Shown here piece after piece: positions 58,416 to 64,000 of a DNA stretch of 64,000 bases (positions within the stretch are counted from its first letter, which is position 1; each line of letters starts with the position of its first letter). The translations under genes were made by a program, and so were the position numbers. The DNA comes from Utricularia gibba. Lineage: Eukaryota; Streptophyta; Magnoliopsida; Lamiales; Lentibulariaceae. The DNA is taken from contig NEEC01000002.1 in assembly GCA_002189035.1 (NCBI GenBank), positions 310,001-374,000 on the forward strand, in the 5' to 3' direction. The notes under the pieces are model-generated. The model made no database searches. It saw only the letters and a list, made by a program, of their open reading frames with translations, and had not been told where the DNA came from.

Positions 58416-58746
58416 CGGTCTCGAGGAAAAATGGAGCCTTTCTCAAAATCAGAACCGAATTCAAACTTCTGAAGGGCCAATTCGATTCGAACCGGCCTAA
58501 CCAGAAAGGAGAAAACTACTCTGAGTCCAACTTGGGAGATGGACTTAAATGGGAACCGTGTCCAAGTTGGACACGTTCGCGAGTCGCACGTTTCTGCACA
58601 TTTTTGTCCGTACAGATTTCTATAAAGAACGGTAAAAGCTTGGAATATCGGATAAAAAAAAAATCCGATCTTTCTTTCCTTACGCGAGTCTTGCATTGTA
58701 CTTCCCTTCGTTAGTGATCGCAGCAGCTCTGAATCATTTGCTCATA
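58416..58746. promoter_or_regulatory. Compact divergent promoter between the glycine-rich gene and ACX1
   Basis: Only 331 bp separate the two start codons, on opposite strands, and both leaders must fit in it. No clear TATA box is seen for either gene. This is a candidate bidirectional promoter; whether the genes are co-expressed is unknown. Confidence 0.6.
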
Positions 58747-61700
58747 ATGGAGGGCGTGGACTACCTGGCCGACGAGAGGAGGAAGGCCGAATTCGATGTG
58801 CAGGCTATGAAGATTGTGTGGGCAGGTTCACGCCAGGCCTTTGAAGTTTCTGATCGCATTTCGAAACTCGTCGCTGACGACCCAGTAAATCATTTCAGCC
58901 TCTGATTGCTTCAAATTTTACTTTTTTTTCTGTAATTTAGTCAGGGATTGCGTCTTTATGAACTTATATTTGCTGTACACCGATAGTTCCAATTTCCTGA
59001 TTCATCAGGAAGCAGCTTTTCTGCAAGGTATTTTCTCTTACTTGAGATTTTCCTACTGAATAATGCAGAACGAAGAAGATGTCATTGTCGGCTACTTTTT
59101 TTGTTGTCACCCAGTTTGTTATTACTGCCTGAGTGAACAAGAGAACAACGGATCATTATAAGAAAGATATCTTGTTAATGTGGGAAGTTGATGCAGAGGA
59201 TTTCTAAATATGTTAACTTCAAAGTCTAGTGTGCAAGGAGTCGATTTTTTTTCTTGGTTTGTTAGTGTAGAGCCTTCCCTGTGAGTGAGCACCAACAGAT
59301 GCACGTCTAGGATGAAAATATGTGTTTGCATCAATAGTGCAAGTAGTAATAGATGGTGAGTGTAATTTGCTCTAAGTGAAAATGTATGATGTTTTTGTTA
59401 CCGACACTTTATTTTCATGGGGTCTTTTTTCTGAACTTGCGTGGATTTGGTGACATTCCTTCTCTCTTGTCATGTTGACTGTTTCTGACTCTTTGCCATG
59501 TTATGATGTAGGTATTCAAGAAAGATGACAAGGCGATGCTTTCCAGAAAGGAGCTGTTCAAGAATACTCTCAGGAAGGCTGCTCATGCATACAAAAGGAT
59601 TATTGAGCTCCGTTTGTCAGGTGAACTTCCATGGCGACTTTGAAGTGGTTTTGACACTTTTTGTTCACCAGTCAAAACTTTTGAGCTTCAATTTTGTAGA
59701 GGAGGAGGCATCCAGAATGAGGTTCTTCATTGATGAGCCAGCTTATACAGATCTTCATTGGGTACCTTCTTCGATTTGAATCTTCGGGATTGTGTTGATC
59801 TACCTTCATGGAGTGGTACCACATCAAAATGATGCATGGTTGTGGCTTTACTATCTTGCTTTTAGGGAATGTTTGTACCAGCCTTAAAAGGCCAGGGGAA
59901 TGAAGAACAACAGCAGAAATGGCTGCCATTGGCTTATAAAATGCAAATAATTGGGTGCTATGCTCAAACTGAACTTGGACATGGGTCAAACGTGCAAGGT
60001 CTTGAAACCACAGCTACATTTGATCGTCATACAGATGAATTCGTGATTCACAGTCCTACGCTGACATCAAGCAAAGTAAGTCAAACATATACAAATCAAG
60101 ATTGTGCTTCTGTCATATTGGTATAAATGGGACACAAAATATGAAACTTCTTTTCCTCGTTCTATTTTGGCTTCATAACTTCATTTTCTCTCCATACTCA
60201 GTCCTTACAGTTTTGTTTTGTAATCAGTGGTGGCCCGGTGGACTGGGCAAGGTATCAACTCATGCCATTGTTTATGCCCGCCTAATCATTGATGGAAAAG
60301 ACTATGGTGTTAATGGTATCAGCAGATTCCTTCAGTTGATCTTTCATCAATTATCCTCCTATGCTGTGTAGTAAATAGTGGTTCAATTTAGGCTTTATTG
60401 TTCAAATACGGAGTTTGGAAGACCATATGCCTCTTCCGGGTGTAACGGTTGGTGATATTGGAATGAAATTTGGAAATGGAGCATACAACACCATGGATAA
60501 TGGAATCTTAAGATTTGATCATGTTCGCATTCCCAGAGATCAGATGCTTATGAGGTATGCTGTCTTTTATGAAAATTTCCTTTATTTTCATGACAAGGAC
60601 ATTAATGTGTTTGCAGATGTCATTATATGTTTCTTGCATATAGCTTTACAGCTTCTGAGGAGCACTTAGTTCTGAAAGTAGTAAGCCACAACTATATGAT
60701 CAGGCTGTCATGTGTGCAAAATTCTCCCTGAAAACTTACTCTAAAGGCTACCCTTTATTTTGATATAAAAGAGGATGCGAAGGCCCCTAAAATCTCTTCA
60801 TGTTCTAGGGTTTCACAAGTTACCCGGGATGGAAAATTGAAGCAATCAGAAGTGCCGCGACAGTTACTTTATGGAACGATGGTATTCGTGAGAAAACAAA
60901 TTGTAATTGATGCTTCCCATGCTTTATCCAAGGCTGTTTGTATTGCAACAAGGTATAGTGCTGTCCGCAGGCAATTTGGATCACAAAATAGTGGGCCTGA
61001 AACTCAGGTAGATGGGATTAAGCATTACATCTTTGAACATTTTCCTTTGTGTACCCTTGTCTAAGCTTGTGTATCTTTTGATGCAGGTAATTGACTACAA
61101 AACACAGCAAAGTAGGCTCTTCCCGTTGCTGGCATCTGCTTATGCTTTTAGATTTGTGGGGAATGGCTTCACTGGCTCTACACTGACGTCACACAAAGAT
61201 TGCAGCAGAATGATTTCTCTACATTGCCCGAAGTTCATGCATGTACTGCAGGCTTGAAGTCACTGACCACTTCAACAACTGCTGTAAGATATCAGTAGTA
61301 AACCCCTTCTGTGATTCTACGGTTTTTAGATAAGTAAAACTTTTTTTTATTTTTCCTATTCAATTTAAATGCTAAGAACTGACAAGGAAGTGCTTTTGAT
61401 CCCTAGAAATTTGGTGCAAATTCATGTAAAATTATGTTTGCATTCTATTTACACTCTATATTTGAGTTAAAAATGCTCATTGTTCTTGCTTCCTATCCTA
61501 TTTTTTTTTCTAGATTTCTATTCTCTGATTGATTGGTCGTTTGTGCATAGGATGGAATTGAAGAATGCCGTAAGCTGTGCGGAGGCCATGGTTACCTTTG
61601 CAGCAGCGGGCTTCCAGAACTATTTGCGGTTTATGTTCCCGCTTGCACATATGAAGGAGATAATACTGTGCTTCTTTTACAGGTAATTCTCCTCTCATAT

Positions 61701-63371
61701 TAATTATACCTGGCTCTTCCCTGCTTATCTAATATTGGATGCATGCTTATTATTGTTTTGTTACTCGTTTATGAGTTGTATTGGTTGCTGTTGGCAAGAT
61801 TCATGCCAGGTGAGAACTCTGGAAAAACTTATGGGAATGTGTGTGAGCACTGAGATCACTTAAAATTTATTTTAAAAACTCACAAAGTGTCATCTAGATG
61901 TGCCAAATTATGTACTTTTTTAATCCTTTTTCTTCTTCTTTTAGTATCATAGATTGACTCACTTTTTGTATGGGAATATAAACATGCAGTGGTGCGTTGT
62001 AACTTATTTACAGCAATATCACTTGCCCAAGGGCTTTTTTTCCTTGTAGGTGTCTAGGATCCTCATGAAAACTGTTGCCCAGCTTGGAACTGGAAAGTTA
62101 CTTGTTGGCACAATGGCGTACATGATGAGAATCGAGCGTCTGCTTCAGTGCCAATGTGCCGTTCAGCGAGGTTTGTAATCCTTTCCCAAAGGTAGCATTA
62201 TATTCATTATTCCTGAAATGAAGCCTGCTAGCTGAATCTACTTCAGCAACGTAAAAATCACAGTAAAGGAAAACACCATTATTTTTACAGTCATGAGGTT
62301 TCTGTACTTCTAGTTGCCATTTTCAAGCACAAATGCTTCCAAACTACCATACAATAAATCGGCTCATCTGAACTTCTGTATTACGAGATATAAACTCATG
62401 CAGTGTAGAAGCACTTCTCTTCTTTTTCTTGTTCATAAATAGCTCTACGTGTATGATTCAAGTGAGGATTCATGCCCATCTTACTATCAGTTACCTGATC
62501 TTTGTATTGTGTCTTGCAGCTGAGGATTGGTTGAAACCAACTCAGATACTCGAGGCATTTGAGGCTAGAGCTGCCAGAATGTCTGTTTCATGTGCCCAAG
62601 AACTAAGTAAATTTTCTTCCCCTGAGGAAGGTATTGTTCTTTTCTCATTCACGAATAAGAAAGAAGGTGCTACTGTAAACTGGTTAGCCTCACTTATCCT
62701 CTTATCCAGGCTTCGCGGAGTTGTCAGCTGATTTAGTTGAGGCTTCAACTGCTCACTGTCAGCTGATCATAGTATCCAAGTAAGATTCAGTCACATATTT
62801 TGTTTCGAAGACAGATATCCAGATTTTACCCATCATTTTGTTACCAAATGCTTCAGGTGGAAGAACCAACTGATTTATGGTGTATCTGTGCCGCAGGTTT
62901 ATCGAAAAGCTTCAACAAAATATTCCTGGTGAAGGTGTGAAGCAACAACTAGAAGCACTGTGTGGCATTTACAGCCTCTCCCTTGTTCACAAGCACCAAG
63001 GCGAGTTTCTTGCAACTGGGTATCTCACCCCCAAGCAGGCAGCTCTAGCAAACGATCAGCTGAGAGCACTCTACACCAAGGTATGTCTTCTAAATCAGAA
63101 ATTGGACCTTCTCATGAATCCACATTGTCACTAATGATGTCGAAATATGCACATCTCCCAGATTCGTCCCAATGCCGTCTCCCTGGTCGATGCTTTCAAC
63201 TACACTGATCACTTCCTCAGCTCCATATTGGGGCGCTATGATGGGAATGTCTACCCCAACCTGTACCAGGAAGCATGGAAGGATCCGTTGAATGACACTG
63301 TTGTGCCGGATGGGTATCACGAGTATGTGAGGCCACTGATCAAGCAGCAGCTGCTCTCTGCAAGACTGTAG
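58747..63371 (+). CDS. ACX1: Peroxisomal acyl-CoA oxidase 1 (ACX1), 14 exons, one apparent frameshift
   Basis: ACX1 is the FAD enzyme that makes the first double bond in long-chain fatty-acid beta-oxidation, releasing hydrogen peroxide; it also acts in jasmonate synthesis. The start [18 protein letters not shown] is the ACX1/ACX5 type. Exon 1 is 58747-58884, exon 2 59512-59620, and 12 more follow. Conserved parts: [20 protein letters not shown] (FAD/substrate region), [42 protein letters not shown], then [11 protein letters not shown] and [14 protein letters not shown], whose Glu is the catalytic base. The C-terminus is ARL, a peroxisomal PTS1 signal. In the exon 61087-61283 one base is missing from G4 at 61158-61161; adding it restores [18 protein letters not shown] and makes the exon length divisible by three. 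The repaired length is about 660 residues, as for ACX1. Confidence 0.96.
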
Positions 63372-63720
63372 TCATTGTGATTAAGCCGAAGGTGGACTCA
63401 AGCTAAGCTCTCTGTGCTCTTGAATAAAATGAACCCTCTCTAGGCGCAAGTCTTATCTTTATCAAATGTTTCGTATTTTTAACAGGTTTTGCATGGAAAT
63501 AAACAGCATTATGCTTCTGTTTCTTTTCGTATCCAAATAACCTCTTTATTGCTTTTTTTTTTTTTCAAAACCACCAAAACCGGATTGATTCCCAGGAATA
63601 ACATGCAGAAGCTCGCAAATGTCCACAACACAGAACAAGGAAACAGGAGCAGATAACCCATCAGTAAAGGTGTTACCTCCAAAACTTGATGAAGGCCTTC
63701 AGTTTCAGAAGACCGGAGTG
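63372..63720. other. Short intergenic stretch after ACX1
   Basis: About 350 bp with the ACX1 3' end (AATAAA-type signal near 63422) and a T-run near 63553. The 3' untranslated end of the minus-strand gene at the window edge must also lie here. Confidence 0.5.
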
Positions 63721-64000
63721 CTAACAAGCTGATCTTTTGGCTGCAAACGCGAAAGCAAATGCAGCCAAAATAGATGTTGCAGAAGAGAATGTAGCCCATA
63801 AGCTCGACCTCTTTTGAGCTCGACCAACGCATGTCTTGAGTGACTCGAGTTCTCGTCCCATCTCCTCCGTTTTCCTCTCTTCCCTCCTGAGAAAGTGGAC
63901 TATTGATTCCATTTCGACAGCGAACGGTTTCACCCCCTCGTCATTCACCTGAAAATGCACATCTTTCACGTCCCTTTTGCAAAAAGCTGCTGTGTTCTTC
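63721..64000 (-). CDS. Partial small protein with coiled coil and C-terminal membrane anchor
   Basis: The frame is open from the window edge to a stop at 63721. Readable residues include VNDEGVKPFAVEMESIVHFL, then RREERKTEEMGRELESLK (coiled-coil forming) and the end WATFSSATSILAAFAFAFAA plus KRSAC, a short hydrophobic anchor with basic tail, as in tail-anchored proteins. A splice acceptor is possible at 63949 (TTTTCAG|GTGAAT), in which case the bases beyond it are intron and the coding exon starts there. I do not recognise the family firmly; small tail-anchored organelle outer-membrane proteins look similar. The 5' end is outside the window. Confidence 0.6.
   Translation of the reverse strand, partial: KNTAAFCKRDVKDVHFQVNDEGVKPFAVEMESIVHFLRREERKTEEMGRELESLKTCVGRAQKRSSLWATFSSATSILAAFAFAFAAKRSAC

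Overview
This is plant nuclear DNA, almost certainly from a core eudicot. The genes have many GT-AG introns, AT-rich intergenic DNA, plant-only protein families (LOB domain, VQ motif, AN1 stress-associated protein, PPR, callose synthase, ARF, oleosin) and plastid or peroxisomal targeting. No viral or bacterial DNA, rRNA, tRNA or CRISPR array was recognised. An asterid (Lamiales-type) origin is only a guess.

Layout, left to right: an RbcX Rubisco-assembly chaperone (+, 266-1379); a decayed plastid dicarboxylate-transporter pseudogene (-, 1540-2345); an AN1 zinc-finger SAP that has lost its A20 finger (+, 3006-3437); repeat-rich DNA with a MITE and an unresolved exon-like stretch (4740-6330); a class I LBD transcription factor (-, 6528-7110); AT-rich DNA with a second MITE; a two-block family-2 glycosyltransferase with five apparent frameshifts (+, 9700-12575); a complete GSL10/CALS9-type callose synthase of about 51 exons (+, 13501-27187); 4.3 kb with no convincing gene; ARF3/ETTIN with two tasiR-ARF sites (+, 31466-34406); the MACPF protein NSL1 (+, 35866-38883); a DUF506 protein (+, 40342-41408); a third MITE; an intronless P-class PPR protein (+, 43917-45494); a VQ protein (+, 46241-46741); a DWNN/RING E3 ligase of the RBBP6/PQT3 family (-, 47461-52574); a small oleosin with a seed-type promoter (+, 53703-54017); a DeSI-like PPPDE peptidase (-, 54336-55488); a glycine-rich membrane-type protein (-, 56625-58415); peroxisomal acyl-CoA oxidase ACX1 (+, 58747-63371); and the end of a small tail-anchored protein (-, 63721-64000).

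The genes form an ordinary plant mosaic, not an operon or pathway cluster. Local links are the oleosin (lipid storage) near ACX1 (fatty-acid breakdown), and a short head-to-head promoter between ACX1 and the glycine-rich gene.

Two window-wide patterns stand out. First, about ten single-base frameshifts interrupt otherwise well-conserved genes. All are losses of one base, nearly all in short homopolymers, and each is required by the exon phase. This looks like homopolymer error in the assembly more than gene decay. Second, four introns use GC-AG boundaries, three of them in the callose synthase gene. I found no convincing new multi-gene system; the best leads are the A20-less SAP, the GC-AG cluster, the transporter pseudogene and the unresolved 4740-6330 stretch.
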